A program made the position numbers and the translations under genes. Under the pieces are notes generated by a model. That model had not been told where the DNA came from and made no database searches. It saw only the letters and a program-made list of their open reading frames with translations. A stretch of DNA of 64,000 nucleotides from Siphonodentalium dalli (lineage: Eukaryota; Mollusca; Scaphopoda; Gadilida; Siphonodentaliidae). The stretch lies in contig CP136069.1 in assembly GCA_032622095.1 (NCBI GenBank), positions 100,408,278-100,472,277 on the forward strand, given 5' to 3'. Each line of letters opens with the position of its first letter. The stretch's first letter is position 1. Shown here one piece after another: positions 34,600 to 46,015 of this stretch.

Positions 34600-35700
34600 A
34601 GACTCGATTTTGAGGTGAACCTAGAACAAATTGTTGACAAGCTGTTTTGGTATCATTTTGTCGGGCAGAATCTGGGAAACGATATATCCAAAAACCGCTG
34701 AAATCCGCTTTGGGGAAAAATTTCTACTGCTCTTTGAAATAGGGTCGTATTTATGGCTTTTTGTGTCAATTTTGCTGTTCCTGTCAATCTGATGGAAAGA
34801 AACACCCAACCATGAACAAATTGCTATGCAATGTCTTTTGGTGTGTTTGAATGTGACTATACCCATGTACAAACATAACCAATATCCCTATGAATCCCAG
34901 GGAAAGTCGTCATTTTTGGGTCAAAATTCAGGAATATGTAAACAAAAAAATGGTGAAAATTGTAATTTTCTGGTTAAGACTCAGAATTTAAGGTGAATCT
35001 ATATAAAATTGGCAACAAGCTCTTTTTGTGTTATTTTGTTTGGGCAGAATCTGGGGAACAATATATCCAAAATTTGCTTTGGGGAAAATTTTCTACATAT
35101 CTTTGAAATAGGGTCTTATTCGTGGCTTTCTGTGACAATTTTGCAGTTCCTTATTATTCCAATCAAATTGATGGAAAGAAACTCCCAACCGTGAACACAT
35201 TTGCTATCCAAAATCTGCTGAAATCCGCTTTGGGGAGAAATTCTACTGCTCTTTGAAATAGGGTCGTATCTGATGGAAAGAAACACCCAACCGTGAACAA
35301 ATTGCTGTGCAATGTCTTTTGGTGTGTTTGAATGTGACTATACCCATATAATAACATAACCAATATCCCCATGAATCGCAGGGTGGGAAAGTCGTCATTT
35401 TTGGGTCAAAAGTCAGGAATATGTAAACAAAACAATGATGAAAATTGTAATTTTCTGGTTTAGACTCGGATTTTAAGGTGAACCTATATAAAATTGGCAA
35501 CAACCTGTCTTTCAGTTATTTTGTCGGGCAGAATCTGGGGAACAATATATCCAAAATTCGCTTTGGGGAAAATTTTCTACATATCTTTGAAATAGGGTCT
35601 TTCCTGCAGTTCCTTATTAGTCCAGTCAAACTGATGGAAAGAATCCCCATGAATTCCAGAATGGAAAGTCGTCATTTTTTAGTCAAAATCCTGGAATATG
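34600..35700 (+). repeat. Tandem repeat array R8, three units of about 240-480 bp
   Basis: Units begin near 34600, 34979 and 35460 with GACTC(A/G)GA-TTTAAGGTGAA-CTATATAAAATTGGCAAC, and share TTTTGTCGGGCAGAATCTGG, AACGATATATCCAAAA, CCGCTTTGGGGAAAA, TTTGAAATAGGGTC and GATGGAAAGAAACACCCAACC. The middle unit contains an extra partial duplication near 35215-35300. Family unknown; the short ORFs in it are repeat-derived. Confidence 0.75.
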
Positions 35701-35820
35701 TAAAAATGATAGTGTCAATGAGACTATAGCTCAACTTGGAACGGGAATAATTTCATGTGTTACAGTCAATGGAGCGATTAGGAATGCAGAAAGTTGAAAG
35801 GTCTAAGTAATACTAGATTA
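35700..35820 (-). repeat. Repeat family R2, inverted end fragment
   Basis: It reads TATAGCTCAACTTGGAACGGGAATAATTTCATGTGTTACAGTCAATGG in pieces: the reverse complement of the R2 terminus seen at 12130-12190 and 38280-38367. It abuts the LINE fragment. Confidence 0.7.
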
Positions 35821-35825
35821 TCAAC

Positions 35826-36464
35826 ATGAAGAGTTCTTTACTGGTGGAAAATATCGATTTTATATCAGAACCAATCACAAAGCTCATAAATTGGTCCTTG
35901 TCTGAAGGTGTTATTCCTGACTGTTTTAAGGAAGCCGTTGTGATTCCCCTGATTAAAATTAATTCTCTTGATGCCGACTTGCTAAAGAACTATAGGCCCA
36001 TCTCAAACCTTCAATTCTTCTCGAAGCTGTTAGAAAAAGCTGTCCTCAAAACAACTGAGAAATCATATGGAGAAACATTTGCTTCTGGAAAAGTTTCAGT
36101 CAGCGTACAAACCTGGTCACAGTACTGAAACTGCATTGTTGTGTATCACTTCAGACCTTCTTCTTGCCAGTGACGATAACAAGTTTTCACTATTATCCCT
36201 GCTTGAAATGAGTGCAGCTTTCGATACTCTTGATCACGAAATACTGTTGAAGCGATTGGAAATTTCTTTTCGGATATCAAGTGGTTCGGTTCATATCTCT
36301 CTAATCGTGTTCAGATAATTCAAATTGGCAGTGCGTTTTCCAAAACCTTTCATCTGCAATATGGAGTCCCTCAGGGATCTGTCCTGGGGCCTGTCTTGTA
36401 TTTAATTTACACCAAACCACTTGGTGAGATCATCAGGAGACAAAGTGTCTCTGCGCACATGTAG
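35826..36464 (+). pseudogene. Non-LTR retrotransposon (CR1/L2-like LINE) reverse transcriptase fragment
   Basis: Three plus frames joined by two frameshifts give an RT palm/finger region: ITKLINWSLSEGVIPDCFK, NYRPISNLQFFSKLLEKAV, then FQSAYKPGHSTETALL and SAAFDTLDHEILLKRL, then YGVPQGSVLGPVLY. These are the ordered landmarks of CR1/L2-like LINE reverse transcriptases. It stops before the expected YADD catalytic box, and the endonuclease half is absent, so it is an internal fragment. It is followed within 35 bases by the unrelated tyrosine-recombinase fragment on the other strand. Confidence 0.85.
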
Positions 36465-36496
36465 TTAAAACACCATTGAATCTCTACTCCGTAGAA

Positions 36497-37475
36497 TTAT
36501 TGTCTCCCTGACAAAACCTCAATATTCAATGGCTTCAAATAATGTTGAATGAACGTAGAATTCTGCGTCCAATCTGCAGCCTCAAGCACCTGCTTAAGGT
36601 TGGCACTGTTGAACAGCGCCCAAGCCGGACCCACACTGCGTGTAGAATGACCCGGAACTGGCTGATTCTTCAAATCATAACACAGCTTGATGCATTCCAC
36701 CAACCAGCGAGATATATATATATATGGATGGTGTGGTTTAGAATATGATAGGAATAAAGACATACTGCTGACTGCGGAAGTTGCTTCAAAACGCAATCCT
36801 GATGTTCTCGGAATATAATGCAGAATAGTTCTTTTAGGATCCAACTGTTCACAGTCCGGAAAGGCCGGTATAAAAATAGATTGAGAGTGATGTGAAGGCC
36901 GATCTTGCTTAGCCAGTCCAGCTCTCATAAAGGTATAAAAGACTTTGCCGTTGAATGTTGACATATCCTTCACCCAGTTTAAGCGCTTGCAAATCACTGC
37001 AACGTCTGAAAGATGTGACCGCAATCAACAGCACCGTTTTGAACGTCACCAGTTTCAACGATGCATCCTCCAAAGGTTCAAAAGGTCTTGACTGTAAACA
37101 TTCTAAAATAAGAGAAAGATCCCATGTTGGTAAATGTTGTCTAAGAGTAGGTCGTTCATTGAACAACCCTTTGAGAAGTCGAATGATTTTGGGATGTTGA
37201 CCTATGGGAAAACGATTGATGCAAGGCAAAAATCCTGATAACATAGAGCGATATCCAGTTATCGTAGAATATGCTAACCCTTTTTCGAACAGATCTGACA
37301 AAAAATTAGCACATTCTGTCAAAGTCGCCTTATAGGGATCAACTTGTTTTCCCAAACACCAGCTATGGAATTGACGAAAAGCCATCTGTTTCGAACTGTT
37401 TGTTGAGAGTAGCCAAGCCATCAGATTCAACATTTTGAGATTGGCATGCATTATTTCCCCGTTCGCCTGTGTCAA
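36497..37475 (-). pseudogene. Tyrosine recombinase fragment of a DIRS/Ngaro-like retroelement
   Basis: Two overlapping minus frames (37475-36909 and 37024-36497), separated by a frameshift, together form a tyrosine recombinase. The core-binding half has FRQFHSWCLGKQVDP, STITGYRSMLSGFLP and RPTLRQHLPTWDLSLIL. The catalytic half has SFRRCSDLQALKL (arginine near residue 157 of the first frame), then HSTRS (H126, R129 of the second frame), W152 and the nucleophile tyrosine in FIQHYLKPL (Y162). This order is typical of DIRS-group elements, which use the enzyme to insert a circular DNA copy. No adjacent RT of the same element is present. Confidence 0.85.
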
Positions 37476-37479
37476 GAGA

Positions 37480-38060
37480 TTCGGACCCCAAAATGACTCG
37501 TTCCCATCTACATGTCATTATTAACATTCATGACAAATTTTATGATGATCAGACTAAAGGTACAACCTGTAGCCCGTGCTAAAGGATTTAGTTATACAAA
37601 GAGTAAGATCCAAGATGGCTGCTGGCGACCATGTTTTTTGGCCGAATGACCCCAAAATTACTCGTTCCCATCTACATGTCATTGTTAACATCCATGACAA
37701 ATTTCATGAAGATCAGACTAAAGGTACGACCTGCAGCCCGTGCTAAAGAATTTAGTCTTTGTATGACTAAATCCTTTAGCACGGGCTACAGGTCGTACCT
37801 TTAGTCTGATCATCATAAAATTTGTCATGGCTGTTGAAATTGGAATGTAAATGGGAACGAGTCATTTTGAGGTCATTCGGACAAAAAACATGGCTGCCAG
37901 CGGCCATCTTGGATTTCAAAATTTAATCCATTAGCATGAACCACAGGTCGTACTGTTCGTCTGATCATCATAAAATTTGTCATGAATGTTAATAATGACA
38001 TGTAGATGGGAACGAGTCATTTTGGGGTCATTCGGCCAAAAAACATGGCCGCCAGCAGCC
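37480..38060. repeat. Large palindrome of R2 units, arms of about 270-290 bp
   Basis: R2 units in reverse orientation (37480-37750) meet R2 units in forward orientation (37760 on). The turn is GCCCGTGCTAAAGAATTTAG-TCTTTGTATGA-CTAAATCCTTTAGCACGGGC. Both arms hold the phrases for GACATGTAGATGGGAACGAG and GGTCATTCGGC. Long near-perfect palindromes are recombination-prone, and the arrangement may also be an assembly artefact. Confidence 0.8.
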
Positions 38061-38367
38061 ATCTTGGATTTTACTCTTTGTATGACTAAATTCTTTAGCA
38101 CGGGCTACAGGTCGTACCTTTAGTCTGATCATCATAATAAAATTTGTCATGGATGTTAAAGATGACATGTAGATTGAAACGACTCATTTTGGGGTCATTC
38201 GGCCGAAAACATGGCCGCCAGCAGCCATCTTGGATTTTACTTTTCTCTTCGTGTCTATAAACTAGAATTAGACATTCAACTTTCCACATTCCTAATCGCT
38301 CCATTGACTGTAATACATTAAATTATTCCCTTTCCAAGTTGAGCTACAGTGTCATTGACACTTTCAT
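38061..38367 (+). repeat. Repeat family R2, terminal units
   Basis: Forward R2 units continue to the usual terminus TTGAGCTACAGTGTCATTGACACTTTCATT, immediately followed by an R3-type element. Confidence 0.75.
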
Positions 38368-38696
38368 TATACGCCCGTTTGAAAAAACCGTCGTATTATG
38401 TAAATGGTTTGTCAGTCCGTCCATCCGTTTGGTTTCCAGATGATAACTTTAGATTGAATCGAGTGAAAATTTGACATGTTAGTTTACCACCCCAAAATAC
38501 AGATCAAGTTCGAATATGGGTTTCGTCCGCATGATTTTGACTGACTTATGCCCCTTTTTCGACTTAGATTTTATTTTTGTTATTATTTCGTCTTAAGTCA
38601 AAGGTTTCAAACAAATTAATTAAACCTTGCCACACTCTACTCCAGAAACGGGCGTATTATGTCATGCCCCGACAGCGTGCTCTTGTTCGACTTAGA
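38368..38696 (+). mobile_element. Helentron-like family R3, short copy
   Basis: It starts TATACGCCCGTTTGAAAAAA and ends GGGCGTATTATGTCATGCCC…GTGCTCTTGT, with a single tandem-core unit (AGATGATAACTTTAG, CAAGTTCGAATATGGGTTTC). Confidence 0.7.
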
Positions 38697-39168
38697 ATTT
38701 GACCATCTGTTAACATTTATGGTTTCCATTAATCGATAACTCCAGTTTGAATTATTTGAACTGAACCAAAGTTGGTATGTGTATTTCCCAGCTAAAGATA
38801 CAGGGCAAATTTTAATATGGGTTCCGTCCAATTATTTTTACACGAGTTACGGCCCTTAATTTTTCGACTTAGAATTTAACCATTTATGGTTTCCGACCAA
38901 TAACTCCAGGTTGGTTAATTTTATCTGAACTAAAGCTGGTATGTGTATTTCCCAGCTAAAACTACAGGCCAAGTTCGAATATAGGTTCTGTCCAATTATT
39001 TTCACTTGACTTATGGACATTTTTCGACTTTGACCACATTTTGGCATTGAAATTAGGGGTATATCAGATATTCTTTGTAAGCTCAAATTATTATTTTATT
39101 TTGCAGTAGTACAATTCGAAATGGCTAAAGGGCATATTTTGCCACGCCCTAGCATTGCTCTTGTTGCA
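38697..39168 (+). mobile_element. Helentron-like family R3, variant with 5' end missing
   Basis: Two to three core units (GGTTTCC…CGATAACTCCAGTTTG, GGTATGTGTATTTCCCAGCTA) and the end GGGCATATTTTGCCACGCCC…GCTCTTGTTG, the same subfamily as 58477-59380. The short minus ORFs here are repeat-derived. Confidence 0.7.
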
Positions 39169-40142
39169 GCTAATAAGTTTGATATTGGAATAAATTCAAT
39201 ATTGCAAATCAATCTCTCTGTAATAAATTAGTTCTACGATAATGTCAAACATGTCAAATCCCAACAACTAACACTTTATTGACATATTAAAATACAAGTC
39301 AATTTTCCTTTGCTTCGAAAACAGCCGCCATCTTTCATTGTTGAAAATAAAATCTCTCCATAGCATGCGCTATTAGATACATCTCACCATTTTAATGCCT
39401 TTAAAAAGTGTTATTGTCTGTAATCCAATTTCAACGCAATGCGCGCAGCTGACTCGTCTGTATGCTGCTTAAGGGGTTTCCATTCCTGAGCTATGTCAGA
39501 ATGGGGAAAGTTTAGATGGACCTACACAGAAAACTACTTAATTGTTAAGCTAGCACACTACATGAAGGAATCCATGGATGCTATCTGAAAACCACACCAA
39601 GCATATTATATAACAATATAAAATGTCAAAAAGATAACGTTACTTATAGCTTTAGAAGGGAATTTTTGGGAAGAGTGGAAATGAATAACTTCCATACAAA
39701 GTACATGATCTGAACTAGTAAAAGGCTCTAATGGCAATTTAATTGAGTTCAATACTGTTCTGTGCTTAATTACGATCTGGACTCTACTGCCATATTATTC
39801 TCAATATTGTTATCAATCATTGGACACAAAAAAATATTATTACAAATATAATAAGATTACAGTTAAGCCATGTACCATATGCATGGTGCTCATGGCAAAG
39901 TGTCAAACCTGTTTCATGGTTAATTGGACAATTTACCTCATTAAAACTTGATATTGTGGTCAGCATTCATGGGAAGATTGAAAAGGTTTTATTGAGTAAG
40001 TTATATTTGGCAGTGAAAGATGCATGATTAGAAGTGATACCTGTATTATATATAGGTTTCATTAGGTTTCGTTTTTATTTTTAAGTGGCAATATAATTAT
40101 AAAAATAAATAAGACTTACCTTGGTAAGGTGAAGTTCATTTT
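39169..40142. other. Intron stretch with no recognised feature
   Basis: AT-rich single-copy-looking sequence. No ORF with a motif and no exon pair was seen. Confidence 0.5.
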
Positions 40143-41797
40143 TATACGCCCTTTTGAAAAAAAGGCCGTATTATAGTATTGGTCTGTCCGTCCGGGCGTC
40201 CGTCCGTCCGTCCGTCCGTCCGTCCGTTAACCTGTTGTCCGGATGATAACTTTAGTTAGAGTGAACCAAAATTAGTAAAATTTGGTATGTGGGTTTATTA
40301 GCCGAAAAGTAAGTTCAAGTTCGAATTTGGGTTCCGCCCGCCAATTTTCACCGGAGTTATGCCCCTTATTTAATGTTTTTTTACTTAGAAAATCCTTGAA
40401 ATTTGTTGTCCGGATGATAACTTTAGTATAGTTTATCGGAATGAAGCCAAATTTGGTATATTACTTTCTCCCACCAAAACACAGGTCAAGTTCGAACTTG
40501 GGTTCTGTCCGACCATTTTTGGCAGAGTTATGCCCCTTTTTCGACTCAGAAAATTCAGTTTTTCTTATGTTTTTTGATTTCCGGATGATAACTCGATTTT
40601 GGAATGTTTATACGCAAAACCCGTTTTTTTGTGGATTACATATATCGAAATACAGCTCAAGTCCGAATTTCGTTTTAATCCGATAATTTTTGCGAGAGTT
40701 ATGGCCCCTTTTTTGACGTAATTTGACTTAGAAAATCCCTGAAATTTGTTGTCCGGATGATAACTTTAGTTAGAGTGAACCGATTTCAATCAAATTCGGT
40801 ATGCAGGTTTATTAGGAGAAAAGACAGCTCAAGTTCGAATTTGGGTTCCGTCCGCCAATTTTCACCGGAGTTATGCCCCTTATTTGACGTAATTTGACTT
40901 AGAAAATCCCTGAATTTTTTTGTCCGCATGATAACTTTACTAGAGCTTATCGGATTCAATGATAATTTGGTGTATTACTTTCTCCCACCAAAACACAGGT
41001 CAAGTTCAAATTTGAGTTCCGTCCGCCAATTTTTACCAGAGTTATGCCCCTTATTTAATGTTTTTTTACTTAGAAAATCCTTGAAATTTGTTGTCCGGAT
41101 GATAACTTTAGTATAGTTTATCGGAATGAAGCCAAATTTGGTATATTACTTTCTCCCACCAAAACACAGGTCAAGTTCGAACTTGGGTTCTGTCCGACCA
41201 TTTTTGGCAGAGTTATGCCCCTTTTTCGACTCAGAAAATTCAGTTTTTCTTATGTTTTTTGATTTCCGGATGATAACTCGATTTTGGAATGTTTATACGC
41301 AAAACCCGTTTTTTTGTGGATTACATATATCGAAATACAGCTCAAGTCCGAATTTCGTTTTAATCCGATAATTTTTGCGAGAGTTATGGCCCCTTTTTTG
41401 ACGTAATTTGACTTAGAAAATCCCTGAAATTTGTTGTCCGGATGATAACTTTAGTTAGAGTGAACCGATTTCAATCAAATTCGGTATGCAGGTTTATTAG
41501 GAGAAAAGACAGCTCAAGTTCGAATTTGGGTTCCGTCCGCCAATTTTCACCGGAGTTATGCCCCTTATTTGACGTAATTTGACTTAGAAAATCCCTGAAT
41601 TTTTTTGTCCGCATGATAACTTTACTAGAGCTTATCGGATTCAATGATAATTTGGTGTATTACTTTCTCCCACCAAAACACAGGTCAAGTTCAAATTTGA
41701 GTTCCGTCCGCCAATTTTTACCAGAGTTATGCCCCTTTTTATCAGTTTCCGCCGACCCAAGAGAGGGCGTATATTGCACGCCCAGCGTAGCTCTTGT
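40143..41797 (+). mobile_element. Helentron-like family R3, copy with internal 685-bp tandem duplication
   Basis: It starts TATACGCCCTTTTGAAAAAA, with an expanded GTCC microsatellite, and ends GGGCGTATATTGCACGCCC…CTCTTGT. Outside the duplication it is nearly identical to 25112-26062. The segment 40356-41040 is repeated at 41041-41725; the 81-codon frames at 40441 and 41126 translate identically. These frames recur only because the repeat does and should not be annotated as genes. Confidence 0.8.
40356..41725 (+). repeat. Two tandem copies of a 685-bp segment
   Basis: Both copies begin GTTATGCCCCTTATTTAATG, exactly 685 bases apart (40356 and 41041), with near-identity throughout, including the private variants TAATGTTTTTTTACTTAG and TCGGTATGCAGG. 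A very recent duplication or an assembly duplication. Confidence 0.9.
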
Positions 41798-42166
41798 TAA
41801 TTATATGAGACATCAATCACAGAGGGCTTGAATATGGGGAGCGCTACGCATGCACGGACTAAGACAACCTCGTGCAGTTTTGACAGCCAAATTTTTTTCG
41901 AGCTATTAAAATGAATGTGTAACTTGCTTGACGAGCAAATGTCTTTTGTATCGAAATGTTTTCAAAAGTAATTTAGAACCATACCGGTAGTGATTGGCGG
42001 GGAGAGCTTTCCGATGAATGGCAACAAGCCATATTTCCGACTAAATCCTGAAAATTTACCCATAATTCTGCTGTGGTTAAGAAGTCGCTTACTTAGAGCA
42101 CTACTGTATGTCTATGCCTGCTTTGGACATCAATGTCCGTATCCATCAAGCAATGGTGGCTTTTAG
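41798..42166. other. Stretch with no recognised feature
   Basis: Probably the decayed 3' part of the DIRS-like element that follows on the minus strand, but no recombinase HxxR/Y motifs could be read here. Confidence 0.4.
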
Positions 42167-43272
42167 TCACTCTCTTATGCGGTTTTTAACGTAACTGATA
42201 AACAATGAATCCTCATCAAGACGCAGTCCTTGCGTTCTCCTTAAATATTCAACTAAAACTGTATATATACACAATCTCCTGTCTGGAGGATACAAATTAA
42301 ATTCCACACTCTGATGTGTATAGCTGGCTCCGCTTTGTTTCAATAACCCTTTTATGTAAAATAAAAACTTAGATCGCGTACTTCGCTTGCCATCAAGTGA
42401 CAGCAAATGTAATGTCTGCACCCTCGCTGCATGCAAAAGAGACGCCATCATGGCTAACTTCATGGTCAGGTCATTCAAACTCAATTGACGACTGGCGACA
42501 TCGTTCTCAATAGTCTCAGCACTACGTCTACATCCCAAGTGATGGCTGTTGGGTGAGCAGGTGGACGCAGATTGAAAGCACCTCGCATGAAACAAATAAT
42601 AGTAGGGTTTGCTCCGGCAGGAAACTGGTCTAGCCGGATTCCTATAGCAGATAGTGCTGACCCTGCAGAATTTAGCGAATTATAGTCTAACCCACTATGA
42701 AACAGCGACGTCATGTATTCAGCTACGTCCGGTACAGATGGTGAAAATGGATGACTCTGATGCTTAGGATAGGATAGGATAATTTTATTTACAATATACA
42801 CACATGACAAGTACATTTACAAATAAATATAATATGAATAGACTATACATGTATATTGCTAGGGGTGATATAGTCATGGCTGACTGTCTTCCTATCACCC
42901 CTGTTATTGCAGAACCTAAACCATTTCTTAATATAAACTGAGTACTGGGACTTCGTTGATGGTCTCCAGGAACACATGAGGATTTCGGTGGCGTTTGCTG
43001 AAAATCCTGAATTTTGGAACGGACTCCTGAGATTTGGCAAGCCATCAGTTGGAAGATGCAGAAACAAAGGATGTAATGTCAGTTTTCGCAGAAGCCTCAA
43101 CCGGTCTGCACGGATTGGTAGTAGAAGTGGATGGCTGGTCAAACTCAGCATCAACATCGAGAACCATGGTTGTGTGGGCCAGACCGGTAGGATGATAAGA
43201 CCGGTGGCCTGATCTTGTGTAATCTTTCATATGCAGCGAACGATTAAGCTGAAAGGAGGAAACAGATAGCAT
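42167..43272 (-). pseudogene. DIRS-like tyrosine recombinase relic
   Basis: Minus frames give, in order, SWRPSTKSQYSVYIKKWFRF, then SVPDVAEYMTSLFHSGLDY, SALSAIGIRLDQF, RGAFNLRPPAHPTAITWDVD, then LHAARVQTLHLLSLDGK, whose arginine is the first catalytic residue of DIRS-type recombinases. The frame ends at 42167 before the HxxR and tyrosine motifs, which I could not find. Frameshifts and an insert near 42770-42910 (ending in an AGGAT microsatellite, possibly a SINE) interrupt it. Strand and order match the RT/RNase H upstream. Confidence 0.75.
42766..42910 (-). mobile_element. Possible SINE-like insert in the recombinase relic
   Basis: On the minus strand the segment ends AATAAAATTATCCTATCCTATCCT in pieces, that is, an AT-rich tail followed by a short microsatellite, as SINE 3' ends often do. 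A small hairpin (GGGGTGATA…TATCACCCC) lies at the other end. It interrupts the recombinase reading frame. No tRNA-like promoter boxes were recognised. Confidence 0.3.
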
Positions 43273-43622
43273 AACTTATAGTTTCCCCAATGTATTGTAA
43301 ATGCATAAATGTGGCTGGCCCCCGGGTCTCTTTCCCAGGAGCAATATGCCGCCACCTTTGTGGTCAGGTGTGATGCAAAGAGGTCAATTGTGGGGGAACC
43401 CCAAAGATTACAAATGTCAGTGAATACTTTGTCATTCAACTGCCAATCTAAGTGAACATGATAACCAGATGCCATGGGACTGACATAGTTCCCAAATTTA
43501 TATACTAATGTCATTACACAGATGTGATTTTACACCCCCCATGTTCTTGACATAGGTCATAGCTGTTGTACGTACTATCTGTTAACACTAGAATGTGTTT
43601 TCCTATCAAATCGGAAATAAAG
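43227..43622 (-). pseudogene. DIRS-like RNase H domain, C-terminal part
   Basis: Minus frames read KHILVLTDST, TAMTYVKNMGGVKSHL (43515-43622), then GSPTIDLFASHLTTKVAAY, DPGASHIYAF and LFPPFSLIVR (43227-43514). TDS/TDN followed by YVxxMGG and later DLFAS…FPPF is the signature of the RNase H and following region in DIRS elements. Stops and frameshifts occur. The N-terminal part lies beyond the hAT-type insertion at 44746 onward. Confidence 0.8.
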
Positions 43623-43630
43623 GCTTGGAT

Positions 43631-44737
43631 CAGGGGGGGATCGTGAGAAAATTTACACATATAGGGCCCAAAAATTTGTGCAAAATAATAAATTTTTTCC
43701 GCCTGATTTTTTTGGACCCACCCCCTAAAATAAAAAATAAATCATTTTAAATCTATTCAAGACCAAATCAAACAGAATCAAAGGTAAGTTTTAAATTGGT
43801 CCGTTTCTGGCAGATTCCAAGTATTCAAACAATTGAAAAACTATCAACGGTTATGATGTTTTCGACATTGAAAAATACATTTTGAAATAAAAAGTGTTTT
43901 ATTCTACAGTATGCACAGATATTGTGAGGTAATATTTATAGTGCCAATAAGCCAACATTGTGTTTAATTTTTACATAAATAGTCCAGTTACTAATTAATG
44001 ACTTCTTCACTGTTGTTCCCAAAAAGGTGCCACCAACCATCATATCAGAACACCTTATATCCATACCTGCAATGACAGTTATATAGTATATAAGTATCAC
44101 TCTTTGGAGCCAAATAAACAGGCTGGCATGTTTATTTTTTAATTTGAGGTATTTTGTTAGCCAGCACTCTGCAGCACTAGTATTATTTGGTCATTAGACA
44201 TGCCAGAGTGAAAATGTCATCACTATCAGGCACTATTCAATATTAATTTGAGGTGAAATGCAAACCAGCACTCCTATTCAGTCATCACTTTTATTTGGCA
44301 CCAGAGACAGCCAGAGAGTGCTTTATCTTATACCTACATATGTTCTTAAGGGTTGGTTAAGGTCATAATCTATGTTAGAACACATTTATTAGTGAAAACA
44401 ACTTAAAACAATAATGTCCATAATGTGGGTTGAAAACAATTTGCACAAACAATTTTTTTCAGGCCTCTGAGATGCCTGGTATAGGTATGTTTTTGTAAGA
44501 TCTCCCCTGTATTACTTATATCTTATACCTACCCTGTTCCTAAGTGTCTGTAAAGGCCATAACCTGCCTTAGAACACAATTATTAATGAATATATTTGAA
44601 AACAACTTAAAACAAGGGCAAAAATGTGAATAGAAAAAAATTTGCACTAACTCATTTTTTCGGGCCTCTTCGGACCCACCCACCCCGGCCCGTATGATAA
44701 AACTTTTGTGCGACACCCCCCCCCCCCCCCCCCCCCT
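43631..44737. mobile_element. Nonautonomous hAT-type element (hAT-4) splitting the DIRS RNase H
   Basis: Left end CAGGGGGGGATCGTGAGAAA; right end …TTTTGTGCGACA followed by a C run and TG. The direct repeat GCTTGGAT flanks it (43623-43630 and 44738-44745). Depending on whether the final G belongs to the element the duplication is 7 or 8 bp. Removing it rejoins the RNase H reading region (…ELLAIKFAIQA / LIGKHILVLTDS), which confirms the insertion. The interior is AT-rich and noncoding. Confidence 0.85.
44716..44736 (+). repeat. Homopolymer run of 21 C
   Basis: Terminal C run of hAT-4, which creates false polyglycine/polyproline frames on both strands. Confidence 0.9.
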
Positions 44738-44745
44738 GCTTGGAT

Positions 44746-45991
44746 GGCAAATTTTATTGCTAGGAGTTCCAGGCTATTTATGTGCATACCACTCTCCTGT
44801 GCGGACCAGCGGCCGCCAACAGTAACACCAGAAAGGACAGCCACTCATGCTGCTGTATGTGTAAATTGTGATGTCTGGTGTCCCGTGTTCGATGTGAGCA
44901 CTTGGGTTGCCACATTAGCGGTCCACCGTTGTAATTCGACCTTCATTGGGTCTGTGACAGCCATTTTCGCATCAAAATTACCACATTTGTGCTGAAGGGC
45001 TTGTATTTTGTTTATTTCAAGCTGACGATAATGTAGTTTTCCATACTCAATGGCTGAAAAGGTAGAAATTATCAGCCCAATAACTCCGGCCACAGCTCGG
45101 ATTGGGGCATGATTGAACTTTAAAAGGTCAGAACAGGCCTGTTGTACCTTCAGCTTTTTCACAGGTGACCGACTGACCGTATTGATAACATTACCAAGGT
45201 AAGTTATCTCCTGCGTGGGGATTGTTGCAGACTTTATAATAGTTGGATGTATAACAAATCCCAGGCTAGTGAGTAAGGAGCGAGTGGCATAAACATTTTC
45301 GATGCACAGAGAGGGTGTCCTCTATGAAACTCGTATTAGTGTAACCATCTAATCTCAATGTAGAAAAAACAGGTTTTAACAGTTTTGTATATATACATAA
45401 CCTAGGTGCCACCGCGTATCCATTAGCGAGGCAAGTATATTGATAAACTATTTCCTTCCAGCGGAACCGAATTTATATTTTTGATGTTGTTCAGCAAGAT
45501 TCACGGAAAAATAAGCATGACGAATATCTATGGACGCCATGTGCCATGTACATGCGTGGTTTAATGAGAGACAGAGCAGACTCAAATGTCTCCATTTTAA
45601 AATGATGGTATGGCACATACTCATTGAATTTTTTCAAATTTAAAATCAGCCGAACTTCATTAGTTCCTGGCTTGGGCCGGATGAATATTGGTGAAATAAA
45701 TTGACCTGGAGTTTTGGGGACACTGAATATCACCCCTTGCCATGCGAGTTTTTCAAGTTCAAGCTCAATCAGGTCAATCTCAGATGTTTTAACTTGATTT
45801 TGAACGTAATGCCCAATTTCCTGTGTCGGTGGGCCACGCTCATCAAATTCAAGGTGACAATGCTGAACAACATCTAAAATAAATGGGTCACGTGTCAATA
45901 ATTTCCAATTTTGATAAAATTGACTCAAACAACGTACCTGCAAAAAACTCTTCATTTTTACAGTTATCAGAAATACATGTATATAGTTCAC
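44746..45991 (-). pseudogene. DIRS-like reverse transcriptase and RNase H N-terminal relic
   Basis: Reading down the minus strand: FDERGPPTQEIGHYV, GQFISPIFIRPKPGTNEVRL, ILNLKKFNEYVPYHHFKMET (45491-45991); after a frameshift ASIDIRHAYFSVNLAEQHQK; a degenerate catalytic box region near 45330-45400 where the usual YxDD is not intact; ITYLGNVIN, then KLKVQQACSDLL and AGVIGLIIST (44845-45162), and GGRWSAQESGMHINSLELLA (44746-44844). This is the canonical order of a DIRS-type RT-RNase H. Several frameshifts and stops make it inactive. It continues at 43622 after hAT-4. Confidence 0.85.
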
Positions 45992-46015
45992 ATACCTGAG
46001 TTGAACATATTGGAT

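Noticed and set aside
40441-41371. Pair of identical 81-codon plus ORFs
   Set aside because: Part of the R3 tandem core and its 685-bp duplication; the same frame at 25390 is altered, with no sign of protein constraint.
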